A DNA stretch of 48,266 bases from Oligoflexia bacterium (GTDB taxonomy: Bacteria > Bdellovibrionota > UBA1018 > CAIPTA01): assembly GCA_903867855.1 (NCBI GenBank), contig CAIPTA010000151.1:1-48266 (forward strand). Direction: 5' to 3'. Below are positions 25,210 through 34,341 of the stretch, in pieces. Position numbers and translations under genes: made by a program. The notes under the pieces were generated by a model. That model searched no databases, was not told the origin of the DNA, and saw only the letters and a list, made by a program, of their open reading frames with translations. Numbering within the stretch: the first letter of the stretch is position 1; each line of letters opens with the position of its first letter.

Positions 25210-25680
25210 ATGGCAAGTTTCGGCAAAGAATTTACCACTGAAATGGAGCGCATCGAGCGCTTCTATCCCAACAAACAAGCAATGCTTCTTCCTGCTCTCC
25301 ATGCAGCACAAGCGGAGCGTGGCTGGATCTCCGATTCTACCATGCAGGATATTGCGGACTATCTCTCGATTCCGAAAACAAGAGTGAAAGAAGTGGCGAC
25401 ATTCTACCACATGTTTCATTTGAAGCCCGTGGGTAAGTATAACCTGCAGTTTTGCAATAATATCGCCTGTTGGTTGCGCGGCTCGGAAGAGTTGATTCAT
25501 CACGCAGAAAAAAAATGCGGCATTCAAATGGGTGAGACAACCCCAGATGGAAATTTCACTATTTCTGAAGTGGAGTGTTTGGGCTCCTGCGGAACCGCGC
25601 CGGTTTGCCAAATCAACGATGACTATCATGAGAACTTCGACGTGCAAGCCTTGGATAAAGTGCTTGGGGAGATGAAGTAA
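25210..25680 (+). CDS. nuoE: NADH-quinone oxidoreductase subunit E
   Basis: This 156-residue protein has a thioredoxin-like fold binding the off-path [2Fe-2S] cluster N1a. Ligands C82 and C87 (FCNNIACWLRG) and C123 and C127 (VECLGSCGTAPV) show the expected C-x4-C and C-x3-C spacing. It is part of the NADH-oxidising module with NuoF and NuoG. It starts 1 nt after nuoD and overlaps nuoF by 1 nt. No counterpart exists in the divergent upstream cluster. Confidence 0.97.
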   Translation: MASFGKEFTTEMERIERFYPNKQAMLLPALHAAQAERGWISDSTMQDIADYLSIPKTRVKEVATFYHMFHLKPVGKYNLQFCNNIACWLRGSEELIHHAEKKCGIQMGETTPDGNFTISEVECLGSCGTAPVCQINDDYHENFDVQALDKVLGEMK

Positions 25681-26963
25681 TGCACCAGGAAATAGTTTTT
25701 TCGAAATACTATGGTCAATCGGGTGTTGAAGGTCTCGATTACTATAAAAAGAATGATGCCGGTTACCTCGCGCTCACAAAATCCATCGATATGGGCAATG
25801 AGAAGGTGCTTGCTGAAGTAAAAGATAGCGGTCTTCGTGGTCGCGGTGGCGCGGGTTTCCCATGCGGAACCAAATGGGGCTTCATTCCGAAAAATTCTGA
25901 AAAAGCAAAATACCTAGTGATCAATGCGGACGAATCTGAGCCCGGTACCTTTAAAGACCGTGCGATCATGACTTATACGCCTCATATGATGATTGAGGGA
26001 GCCATCATCGCCGCACGCACTATCGATGCGCATATGATCTATGTGTATATTCGCGGCGAGTATGTGAAAGAAGCGGAAATTTTGGAGCAAGCCATCGCCG
26101 AAGCCTACAAGGCGGGCTACCTAGGCAATAATGTGGCTGGCACTGGTTATAAATTAGATATGACGGTTCATCGCGGAGCGGGAGCCTATATCTGCGGGGA
26201 AGAAACTGCGCTCTTGAACTCTATCGAAGGAAAGCGCGGAGAACCGCGCATTAAACCCCCCTTTTTCCCTGCAGCCATCGGTCTCTACGGTTGCCCAACG
26301 GTGGTGAATAACGTAGAAACATTGGCTGCCATTCCTAGCATCATCAACCGCGGCGCTGCGTGGTTTAAGGAATTTGGACCAGAAAAAAACTACGGAATGA
26401 AATTATTCTGTATTTCTGGCCATGTAAATCGCCCTGGTTTATATGAGCGCCCAATGGGTTATCCCCTAATGAAGCTGATCAATGAAGATTGCGGCGGCAT
26501 TTGGCGCGGTCGCAAATTAAAAGCAGCATTTCCAGGTGGCTCCTCCTCTCCTGTGCTCACCGCAGAAGAATGCAATATTAATTTAGATTTCGATTCTCTT
26601 GCGAAGGCGGGATCCATGCTTGGGTCTGCTGGCATCATGGTGATCGATGATGCCACGTGCATGCTTCGCGTGGCGATTCGTACAGCGCATTTCTATCAAG
26701 TGGAAAGCTGTGGCCAGTGCACGCCATGCCGCGAGGGCTCGATGTGGCTGAAAGATCTTCATTTGCGCCTAGAGCGCGGTGATGGACAGCTCGGCGATCT
26801 CGCCCTTATCGAAGACATTTGTAATAACATGGATGGAACTACCATCTGTGCCTTCGGCGAGGCAACCGCATGGCCGCTTCGTAGCATGGTGAAAAAATTC
26901 CGCGCAGAGTATGAACGTCACGTAACCGAGAAGCGTTGTCCTTTCGGTTCTAGAGCGCATTAG
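25680..26963 (+). CDS. nuoF: NADH-quinone oxidoreductase subunit F (NADH/FMN-binding)
   Basis: This 427-residue protein oxidises NADH through FMN. The glycine-rich NADH/FMN site GRGGAGFPCGTKW is at 54-66 and NADESEPGTFKDR at 82-94. The N3 [4Fe-4S] ligands are C344, C347, C350 (SCGQCTPCREG) and C390. Length is typical. It is the entry point of electrons into the orthodox complex. The divergent cluster has no such gene, so if that complex uses NADH at all it would have to share this module. Confidence 0.98.
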   Translation: MHQEIVFSKYYGQSGVEGLDYYKKNDAGYLALTKSIDMGNEKVLAEVKDSGLRGRGGAGFPCGTKWGFIPKNSEKAKYLVINADESEPGTFKDRAIMTYTPHMMIEGAIIAARTIDAHMIYVYIRGEYVKEAEILEQAIAEAYKAGYLGNNVAGTGYKLDMTVHRGAGAYICGEETALLNSIEGKRGEPRIKPPFFPAAIGLYGCPTVVNNVETLAAIPSIINRGAAWFKEFGPEKNYGMKLFCISGHVNRPGLYERPMGYPLMKLINEDCGGIWRGRKLKAAFPGGSSSPVLTAEECNINLDFDSLAKAGSMLGSAGIMVIDDATCMLRVAIRTAHFYQVESCGQCTPCREGSMWLKDLHLRLERGDGQLGDLALIEDICNNMDGTTICAFGEATAWPLRSMVKKFRAEYERHVTEKRCPFGSRAH

Positions 26964-26972
26964 GAGTAGACG

Positions 26973-28388
26973 ATGCCGAATATAGTTGTTGATGGCGTAC
27001 AAGTAGAGTTTAAGCCTGGTGAGAAAATCATCGATGTGGCAGCGCGCGCGAAGAATGTGATCCCGCGCTACTGCTACCACGAGGGTCTCTCAATTGTTGC
27101 TCAGTGCCGCATGTGCCTGGTGGAAATTGAAGGTCAAAAGAAATTGGTAACCGCTTGTTCCACGCCATGTACAGATGGAATGAAAGTAAATACCACCACA
27201 GATCGCGTGAAGAAATCTGTGGCTGGTGTGCAAGAATTTTTGCTGGCGAACCACCCCCTTGATTGCCCTATTTGCGATCAAGCCGGAGAGTGCTCGCTCC
27301 AAGAAAATAGCTATAAGCATGGCAATGAAGACACTCGCTTTGATTTCTTTCGTCGCACCTATATCGATGTAGATATGGGCCCTTCCATTAAGAAGAACAT
27401 GAATCGTTGCATCCACTGCACCCGCTGCATTCGCTATTGCGATGAAGTGGGGCAAATTCACGAAATGATTGCCGAGCAACGCGGAAACAATACGGCCATC
27501 GTAACCATCGATGATAAGCCTCTGCAAACCGCCTATGCCGGTGGTCTTGCGGATGTTTGCCCCGTGGGTTCGCTCACCACAAAAGATTTCCGCTTCAAGA
27601 AGCGCGTTTGGTATTTGAAAACCGCTGCGAGCATTTGCGATGGCTGTTCTCAAGGTTGTAATATCACCGTGTCTCACGATGCGGGATTGATTTACCGTCT
27701 CGAGCCTCGTGAAAATCAAGAAGTGAATAAGTGGTGGATGTGTGATGAGGGCCGTTATGGTTTCCACCATGTGCACTCTCCCTCTCGCGTGATGTCGCCC
27801 ACGGATTTGCGCACTTCGGAGATGAAGAGCCTTAATTGGTCCGAAGCATCGAACGCTGCTAGAGAACTATTAAAGTCAGCCAGGTCTATTGGTTTGTTGG
27901 TTGCGGCTGATGCAACTCTTGAAGAAGTGGTAGCGCTGAAAAAATCCTTCCCACAAGCAGAGTTTTTCTCTTTCAGTATCGGAGTGGATAAATCAGAGGA
28001 CGATAAGGCTACCGACCATTTGCTGCGAAGAAAAGATAAGTCGCCCAACTTGCGCGGCCTAGAAGAAGCGGGCTTCAAACCCTTCTCTTCCTTTGATCCA
28101 AAAAACTTTGATCTTTGTGTGTTCGTGAGCGCCGGAAAAGTGCGCCTTCCTTACGGAATCGCAAAGCTTGCTAAAAAATCAATTGGCATGGGGCTTTTCT
28201 TCAAAGAAGAGCTCACCGGGCTTAACCTTGTGCTTCCCGCATGTTCCACCTATGAAAAGGCGGGAACCTTTGTGAACCAACAAGGAAAGAAACAGTGTTT
28301 TGCAGCAGCGGTTCAGCCCGTTGGGATGAGTCGTCCGCTGGAAAATATTTTATCTGCGCTGAGTGATGGCGCGAGAAAGGTTGGTTAA
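26973..28388 (+). CDS. nuoG: NADH-quinone oxidoreductase subunit G, short form
   Basis: This 471-residue protein carries clusters N1b (C34, C45, C48, C62), N5 (H94, C98, C101, C107), N4 (C146, C149, C152, C196) and the optional N7 (C222, C225, C229, C257). The family usually has about 690-900 residues. Here the molybdopterin-type C-terminal domain is cut to about 240 residues. It still ends with the LPACSTYEKAGTFVNQQGK block that normally closes this domain, so the shortening looks internal and not a frameshift. nuoH follows with no leftover sequence between. Confidence 0.95.
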   Translation: MPNIVVDGVQVEFKPGEKIIDVAARAKNVIPRYCYHEGLSIVAQCRMCLVEIEGQKKLVTACSTPCTDGMKVNTTTDRVKKSVAGVQEFLLANHPLDCPICDQAGECSLQENSYKHGNEDTRFDFFRRTYIDVDMGPSIKKNMNRCIHCTRCIRYCDEVGQIHEMIAEQRGNNTAIVTIDDKPLQTAYAGGLADVCPVGSLTTKDFRFKKRVWYLKTAASICDGCSQGCNITVSHDAGLIYRLEPRENQEVNKWWMCDEGRYGFHHVHSPSRVMSPTDLRTSEMKSLNWSEASNAARELLKSARSIGLLVAADATLEEVVALKKSFPQAEFFSFSIGVDKSEDDKATDHLLRRKDKSPNLRGLEEAGFKPFSSFDPKNFDLCVFVSAGKVRLPYGIAKLAKKSIGMGLFFKEELTGLNLVLPACSTYEKAGTFVNQQGKKQCFAAAVQPVGMSRPLENILSALSDGARKVG

Positions 28389-28389
28389 C

Positions 28390-29484
28390 GTGGAGCCGAC
28401 ACAAATCCTTCTCATCGCCATGTTGGCCAAGTTTATTTTTGTGCTGATGTTGCTTCTCAACGCAGCGCCATTAATGGCCTGGGCTGAGCGCAGAATTTGC
28501 TCTTGGATGCAAAACCGCACGGGCCCAAACCGAGTGGGTCCTTTCGGACTCTTGCAATCCGTGGCAGATGCCGTGAAGTTTATTTTTAAGGAAGACTTAA
28601 TTCCCGCTCACGTACGAAAGTGGTACTACCTTGTGGCTCCTGGAATCTGCGTGGTTCCTGCGTTTCTCACCTTTGCTGTGGTTCCCTTTGGTCCGGTAAT
28701 CGATGTGAATGGCCAGCATATTTCTTTGCAGCTCACAGAGATGAACGTGGGATTTGTCTATATTCTTTCCATCTCTTCCTTAGCTGTTTATGGAATCATC
28801 ATTGCTTCATGGGCATCGAATAATAAATATTCAATGCTTGGTGGCTTGCGCTCAACAGCACAAATGATCAGCTATGAACTAGCGATGGGCATGAGTTTGA
28901 TTGCGATAATCCTCCTCTACAATACGGTGAATCTACAGGAAATCGCCACCTCTCAGGGGGGCCCACTTCACTTTGGAAATTTTGTGATTCCGTTTCTGCC
29001 AAATTGGGGAATTTTCTACCAACCGCTTGCTTGCGTTATTTTCACCGTGGCGGCGTTTGCTGAAACGAATCGTCTTCCCTTCGATTTGCCTGAAGGTGAA
29101 GCCGAGATCGTGGCTGGATATCACTTGGAGTACGGCGGAATGAAATGGTCGCTCTTCTTCATGGCGGAGTATGCTCACATGCTCACGGCCAGCGGTTTAT
29201 TCGCCACCTTCTTCTTGGGTGGATGGCATGCTCCCGGCGCGGGCGCACTTTTGCAGCACCTGCACCTAGCAGAAAATATTTTCCCATGGGCTCTCGTTGC
29301 GATTCAAGTGCTCACCTTCACCCTAAAAGTGATTCTATTCATGCTTTTCTTCATCGTGATTCGCTTCACCTTGCCAAGATTTCGCTATGACCAGCTCATG
29401 AAATTGGGCTGGAAAATTTTGGTGCCGCTTGCTTTGGCAAACGTAATTATAACTGCAGCGGTAATTGCCGCGAAAACATATTGA
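28390..29484 (+). CDS. nuoH: NADH-quinone oxidoreductase subunit H
   Basis: This 364-residue membrane protein has eight helices. The GTG start at 28390 follows the nuoG stop by 1 nt. An upstream in-frame ATG lies inside nuoG. It has AWAERRICSWMQNRTGPNRVG, the acidic loop FDLPEGEAEIVAGYHLEYGG that forms part of the quinone chamber and E-channel, and LPRFRYDQLMKLGWK. It anchors the peripheral arm to the membrane. All acidic residues missing from the paralogue at 14252 are here. Confidence 0.97.
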   Translation: MEPTQILLIAMLAKFIFVLMLLLNAAPLMAWAERRICSWMQNRTGPNRVGPFGLLQSVADAVKFIFKEDLIPAHVRKWYYLVAPGICVVPAFLTFAVVPFGPVIDVNGQHISLQLTEMNVGFVYILSISSLAVYGIIIASWASNNKYSMLGGLRSTAQMISYELAMGMSLIAIILLYNTVNLQEIATSQGGPLHFGNFVIPFLPNWGIFYQPLACVIFTVAAFAETNRLPFDLPEGEAEIVAGYHLEYGGMKWSLFFMAEYAHMLTASGLFATFFLGGWHAPGAGALLQHLHLAENIFPWALVAIQVLTFTLKVILFMLFFIVIRFTLPRFRYDQLMKLGWKILVPLALANVIITAAVIAAKTY

Positions 29485-29499
29485 TCGGAGAAAAATCAG

Positions 29500-29943
29500 A
29501 TGCTGATCAAAAAAGAACAAGGATTTTTGCAGCGCTTCTACTTGGTAGAGGTGGCTATCGGTACATGGATCACCATGAAGAACTGGTTCTTCGGGAAAAA
29601 TATCACGATCCAGTACCCTGAAGAGCGACGCACCTACTCGAATCGCTACCGCGGTCAGCATTTCATCAAAGCCGTAAATGGCGTGGAGAATTGTACTGCA
29701 TGCATGCTTTGCCCAACCGTTTGTCCTGCCGATTGCATTCATATCGAGGCGGGCGAGCGAGAAGACAAAGAAAAGTATCCTGTTAAGTTTGAAATCGATA
29801 TTTTGCGTTGCTGCTTCTGTGGATTTTGCGAAGAGGCTTGCCCTAAAGATGCCATCAAGCTTTCTAATATTTACGAAATGGCCGATTACGAGCGCCGCGT
29901 GTACGACAAAGATTTCCTTCTCATTCAAAGGTCGAAAAAATGA
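29500..29943 (+). CDS. nuoI: NADH-quinone oxidoreductase subunit I
   Basis: This 147-residue protein has two [4Fe-4S] clusters, N6a and N6b. Ligands are C65, C68, C71, C75 (NCTACMLCPTVCP) and C104, C107, C110, C114 (CCFCGFCEEACP). An N-terminal amphipathic helix contacts the membrane. It passes electrons from NuoG to NuoB. Its stop overlaps the nuoJ start (ATGA). Confidence 0.97.
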   Translation: MLIKKEQGFLQRFYLVEVAIGTWITMKNWFFGKNITIQYPEERRTYSNRYRGQHFIKAVNGVENCTACMLCPTVCPADCIHIEAGEREDKEKYPVKFEIDILRCCFCGFCEEACPKDAIKLSNIYEMADYERRVYDKDFLLIQRSKK

Positions 29944-30479
29944 TGGAATTAATTCAGACCCAGCTACCAAATGCTCTCTATACAATGTTTTGCGTATTTG
30001 CTGCGATTGCAGCTCTTGGCGTGGTGAGCTTGAAAAATCCTGTTTCTGCAGCCTTCTGCCTGATCATGGTTTTGCTGAACGTGTCTGGCATATTTGCCTT
30101 CCAGCAAGCCAACTTCGTGGCGGCAGTGCAGGTGCTAGTTTACGCAGGAGCCATCATGGTGCTCTTTATGTTCGTGATCATGCTTCTGAGCATCGAGAGC
30201 GTGGCGCATGATTATCCTGAATCCAAGCTTCTGATTATCGCGCCAGTGATTTTGGCCTTTGTGTTTTTATGCACGATGGTGATCGTGCTGATTCATGGTC
30301 ACGCATCACCACAACAAGGAAATTATACCGTAGAAGCAATCCAACAAAATGGCGGAAACATTCGTGTGGTTTCAGAAGTGATGTTCTCTGATTATATTCT
30401 ACCCTTCCAAATCGTGGGTGCTCTACTCATGTTTGCTGTGGTGGGAGCAATTACTCTCGCGAAGAGGAGAATGGACTAA
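29940..30479 (+). CDS. nuoJ: NADH-quinone oxidoreductase subunit J
   Basis: This 179-residue protein has five membrane helices. The pi-bulge helix VAAVQVLVYAGAIMVLFMF carries the conserved Tyr and Gly. It forms the central membrane arm together with NuoA and NuoK. Overlaps of 4 nt with nuoI and 1 nt with nuoK indicate coupled translation. Confidence 0.96.
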   Translation: MMELIQTQLPNALYTMFCVFAAIAALGVVSLKNPVSAAFCLIMVLLNVSGIFAFQQANFVAAVQVLVYAGAIMVLFMFVIMLLSIESVAHDYPESKLLIIAPVILAFVFLCTMVIVLIHGHASPQQGNYTVEAIQQNGGNIRVVSEVMFSDYILPFQIVGALLMFAVVGAITLAKRRMD

Positions 30480-30796
30480 TGGATAAAATTGGCGATCACT
30501 ATGTTTTGCAGGCGCTAATTTTAAGCGCAGTGCTTTTCTCCATCGGACTCGGCGGCATCATGATCCGCCGCAACCTCATTGCCCTGCTTATGTGCATAGA
30601 ACTCATGCTTACCGCTGTGAACATTAGTTTCGTGAGCTTCGCGCGAGCCAATCACGATATCAATGGCCAACTAATGGTATTTTTTATTGTCACTGTGGCC
30701 GCTGCGGAAAGTGCCATCGGCTTGGGACTTTTGATCGCCCTATACAGAAATTTAAAAGAAGTGGGCACGGCTAAACTTAGCGCGTTGAAGGAATAA
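30479..30796 (+). CDS. nuoK: NADH-quinone oxidoreductase subunit K
   Basis: This 105-residue protein has three membrane helices with MIRRNLIALLMCIELMLTAVN (E41) and GQLMVFFIVTVAAAESAIGL (E77), the two Glu of the central proton pathway. Length and motifs are normal. It is the direct reference for the loss seen in the NuoK-like protein at 16159. The next gene, nuoL, begins 1 nt after its stop. Confidence 0.97.
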   Translation: MDKIGDHYVLQALILSAVLFSIGLGGIMIRRNLIALLMCIELMLTAVNISFVSFARANHDINGQLMVFFIVTVAAAESAIGLGLLIALYRNLKEVGTAKLSALKE

Positions 30797-30797
30797 T

Positions 30798-32747
30798 ATG
30801 GTCGAGAAAACGCAACTATTGGGTTTGATAATTTTGCTGCCAATCCTTGGCGCGCTCGTGAACGGCATTTTCGGAGCCATTCCTTGGAAAAGCTTTCCGA
30901 GAATTCCAGGCACAGTGGCTGGAGTCATCGCAAGTGGCTGCGTGTTTGTGGCGTTCTTGCTGGCCTGCTCCCTCTTCTCTGGTTTGCTCGGCCACGAGTC
31001 TGTTCAATCGGCCTTCGAACACAATGCATTCCCTTGGATCAGCGTGGGTGATTTCCGCATTCCCATGCAGTTTCGTATGGATGCTCTTTCAGGCATTCTC
31101 TGTTTAGTGGTAACTGGAATTGGATTTCTCATTCATGTGTATTCTATTTCTTACATGCACGATGATGGCAATCCCGCCCGTTACTTCACCTATTTAAACC
31201 TTTTCACGGCTTCGATGTTGGTACTTATTTTGGGCGCTAGCATGCCTATCCTCTTCATCGGCTGGGAAGGCGTGGGGCTTTGCTCCTATCTGCTCATAGG
31301 TTTTTGGTTTGAAGACATCGAAAAGGCACAGGCCGGTAAAAAAGCTTTCGTGGTGAACCGCATAGGAGATCTCGGTTTCTTGCTCGGCATGTTTTTGATC
31401 TTTGCTAATTTTCACACTCTCGATTTTATGGAATTGAAAGCTGCAATGGGGAGCCTCTCCGTAGAGGTTGGTTTCGGTGTACTCACCCTGATCACCCTTC
31501 TCCTTTTTGTGGGAGCTACAGGTAAATCGGCACAAATCCCGCTATTCGTTTGGTTGCCAGATGCAATGGCTGGTCCTACTCCAGTTTCTGCGCTCATCCA
31601 CGCGGCCACGATGGTGACTGCTGGTGTATACATGTGTTGCCGTCTCGGATTTCTTTTCAGCCTTACACCCATAACCTCTACGGTTATTGCGGTGATCGCT
31701 GTTCTCACCGCCTTTGTTTCTGCAACAATCGCGATTGTACAAACGGATATTAAAAAAGTGCTAGCATACTCCACGGTGAGTCAGCTCGGATTTATGTTTC
31801 TAGCTGTGGGCGTTGGTGCTTATACAACCGCAGTATTTCACCTAATCACGCATGCTTTTTTTAAGGCACTGATGTTCTTGGGTTCGGGATCTGTGATTCA
31901 CGCAATGGGTGGCGAGCAAGATATGCGTAAGATGGGCGGCCTGAAAAAATATATGCCCATTACGTACTGGACATTCGTAGCCGGCACTCTTGCCATCTCT
32001 GGAATTCCAATTTTTGCAGGCTTCTTTTCCAAGGATGAAATTCTTTGGCAGAGTTTTTCTAGCCCCCTCGGTGGACTGCCTCTCTATATCGGTGGATTAC
32101 TCACGGCAGGTCTCACGGCTACGTATATGGGGCGCCTTGTTTGCCTCACCTTTTTGGGTGAAAATCGCTCTAGCCATGAAGTAAAGCATCATCTTCACGA
32201 ATCTCCACTGGTGATGACGATACCGCTCATCATCCTCGGATTACTCGCAACATTCGGTGGATTCTTGGGAGTGCCCCATCTTTTGGGTGGCCACGCGATA
32301 CCAAATATCTTGGAACATCTCCTTGAGGGCGTAGTGCCGGCAAGCCGCGGCGAGGGTGCGGCAGCGCTCGAAGGCACGCTGATGTTTGTGTCTGTGCTGG
32401 TGGCCTGTGGTGGTCTCTACCTTTCTTACTGGTTATTCTTGGTGAGAAAATCACAGCGAGCTGCAAACCAAGAAAAAGGCGTGCATGATTTCTTGTTCAA
32501 TAGCTACTACGTGAATGAATTCTATGATCTCGCAGTAGTGAAGCCAATCTACAAAGTATCCGTGTTCCTCTGGAAAGTGATCGATGTAATTGTGATCGAT
32601 GGAGCGGTTATGCTCACCGCGAGAGCCTCGGCATTCTCTGGAAAGGCAATTCGTCGCTTGCAAACAGGAAATCTAGAGCATTACCTACTTAGCTTTATAT
32701 TTGGAATGCTGATTATTCTTTATCTATTACTGTCCCACGCGTTTTAA
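30798..32747 (+). CDS. nuoL: NADH-quinone oxidoreductase subunit L
   Basis: This 649-residue distal antiporter-like subunit has GWEGVGLCSYLLIGFW (helix-5 Glu), KKAFVVNRIGD, GKSAQIPLFVWLPDAMAGPT (helix-7 Lys) and TDIKKVLAYSTVSQLGFM. A C-terminal lateral helix and final anchor follow. It pumps protons at the end of the membrane arm. nuoM follows after 10 nt. Normal in every visible respect. Confidence 0.98.
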   Translation: MVEKTQLLGLIILLPILGALVNGIFGAIPWKSFPRIPGTVAGVIASGCVFVAFLLACSLFSGLLGHESVQSAFEHNAFPWISVGDFRIPMQFRMDALSGILCLVVTGIGFLIHVYSISYMHDDGNPARYFTYLNLFTASMLVLILGASMPILFIGWEGVGLCSYLLIGFWFEDIEKAQAGKKAFVVNRIGDLGFLLGMFLIFANFHTLDFMELKAAMGSLSVEVGFGVLTLITLLLFVGATGKSAQIPLFVWLPDAMAGPTPVSALIHAATMVTAGVYMCCRLGFLFSLTPITSTVIAVIAVLTAFVSATIAIVQTDIKKVLAYSTVSQLGFMFLAVGVGAYTTAVFHLITHAFFKALMFLGSGSVIHAMGGEQDMRKMGGLKKYMPITYWTFVAGTLAISGIPIFAGFFSKDEILWQSFSSPLGGLPLYIGGLLTAGLTATYMGRLVCLTFLGENRSSHEVKHHLHESPLVMTIPLIILGLLATFGGFLGVPHLLGGHAIPNILEHLLEGVVPASRGEGAAALEGTLMFVSVLVACGGLYLSYWLFLVRKSQRAANQEKGVHDFLFNSYYVNEFYDLAVVKPIYKVSVFLWKVIDVIVIDGAVMLTARASAFSGKAIRRLQTGNLEHYLLSFIFGMLIILYLLLSHAF

Positions 32748-32757
32748 GGAAAATAGT

Positions 32758-34341
32758 ATGCCCGCTTTCTTAACAGAACACATCTTATCAATACTGGTTT
32801 TAGCGCCGCTTCTATTATCGTTGCCGCTGTTTTTAATTCCAGATTCCATGGAGTCCATTCAAAAGATATATGGCCTCGTAGTTTCCTTGCTAACATTTGT
32901 ATTGAGCTTGCTCGTGTATGCGAGCTTCAACGGTGGCACTGCTGACTATCAATTTGTGGAAAAGCACGCTTGGTTAGAGAGCATTGGTGTGAGCTATTTC
33001 ATGGGGATTGATGGAATTAGTCTCTACCTAGTGCTCCTCACCACTTTCTTGGTTCCCATTATTCTTCTATCTGCTTGGCATGCAGTGGAAAAGAGTGTTC
33101 GCCGCTATATTTTCTTCATGTTGTTTTTGGAGAGCACAATCCTAGGCGCATTCCTTTCGCTCGACATTTTTCTTTTCTACGTTTTTTGGGAGGCAATGCT
33201 CATCCCTATGTTCTTCCTTATCGGGATTTGGGGCGGCAAAGAAAGAATTTACGCTGCACAAAAATTCTTGATTTATACCTTCACCGGCTCTGTGCCAATG
33301 TTGATCGCTATCATCTACTTGGTATTTCAACATAAGGCTCAATTCGGCGTTTACTCTGCCGCGCTTCCCGATCTTCTAAAATTAAGCCTCCCCGGTGGCG
33401 GAGCGCATAGCGTGCAGGGCATGATTTTTATGGCGTTCGCATTGGCCTTCGCGATTAAGGTGCCCCTCTTTCCTTTGCACACCTGGTTGCCCGATGCTCA
33501 CGTGCAAGCGCCCACAGGTGGATCAGTAATTTTGGCTGGTGTGATGTTGAAGCTCGGTGGTTACGGTCTCATGCGTTTTGCGATGCCGCTCTCTGCTTCT
33601 GTGCTGCCGAGTTTTGCGCCAGCACTTATGACAATTTCAGCCATCGCAATCGTATATGGTGCCTGCTTGGCCATCGCTCAGAATGATATTAAGAAGCTTG
33701 TGGCCTATAGCTCTGTATCCCACATGGGCTATGTGATTCTCGGTCTCTTCGCCATGAATCAGATTGCAGTGTCTGGATCGCTCTATCAAATGCTCAACCA
33801 CGGTGTTTCCACCGGAGCATTGTTCTTATTGGTTGGTGTGCTCTACGAAAGAAAGCACACGCGAGATATTGCGGCCTACTCTGGGCTAGCCAAAACGATC
33901 CCGCTCTTCTCCATTTTCATGATAATCATTACCTTTAGCTCCATAGCGCTTCCCAGCACGAATGGATTCATTGGCGAGTTCCTAATTTTGCAAGGCGCAT
34001 TCCTCGCAAATCCTTATATGACAGCCGTGGCCGGCACTGGTGTGATTCTCGGCGCAGTTTATATGTTGTGGCTCTGCCAACGCATTCTCTTCGGTAAGCC
34101 GGATGCGAAAAAGTCGGAAGGCCTCACCGATATCAATCTCCGAGAGTTTGTCTACCTAGCGCCCTTCGTGATCTTAGTTTTCTTCATGGGTCTTTATCCT
34201 AAGTTCTTTTTTGATAAAGCCGATGCCTCGATCAAACATTTTACGGAGCAACTTTCTGCTCCAGCGCCCGCAGCAAACAAGCCTGTGAGCGCGGCAGTTA
34301 CTCCTCCTCCAGTAAGGACTGATTATGATAACAACCATTAA
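32758..34341 (+). CDS. nuoM: NADH-quinone oxidoreductase subunit M
   Basis: This 527-residue antiporter-like subunit has 14 membrane helices. It has YVFWEAMLIPMFFLIGIWGG (Glu), FAIKVPLFPLHTWLPDAHVQ (Lys) and NDIKKLVAYSSVSHMGYV. After the last helix it has an unusual Pro/Ala-rich tail of about 30 residues (SAPAPAANKPVSAAVTPPPV). Its end overlaps nuoN by 17 nt, so the tail codons also carry the nuoN start region. Confidence 0.97.
   Translation: MPAFLTEHILSILVLAPLLLSLPLFLIPDSMESIQKIYGLVVSLLTFVLSLLVYASFNGGTADYQFVEKHAWLESIGVSYFMGIDGISLYLVLLTTFLVPIILLSAWHAVEKSVRRYIFFMLFLESTILGAFLSLDIFLFYVFWEAMLIPMFFLIGIWGGKERIYAAQKFLIYTFTGSVPMLIAIIYLVFQHKAQFGVYSAALPDLLKLSLPGGGAHSVQGMIFMAFALAFAIKVPLFPLHTWLPDAHVQAPTGGSVILAGVMLKLGGYGLMRFAMPLSASVLPSFAPALMTISAIAIVYGACLAIAQNDIKKLVAYSSVSHMGYVILGLFAMNQIAVSGSLYQMLNHGVSTGALFLLVGVLYERKHTRDIAAYSGLAKTIPLFSIFMIIITFSSIALPSTNGFIGEFLILQGAFLANPYMTAVAGTGVILGAVYMLWLCQRILFGKPDAKKSEGLTDINLREFVYLAPFVILVFFMGLYPKFFFDKADASIKHFTEQLSAPAPAANKPVSAAVTPPPVRTDYDNNH

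Noticed and set aside
26973..28388. NuoG truncation by frameshift
   Set aside because: The frame reaches the normal closing block of the domain and nuoH begins at once. No remnant in another frame is seen.
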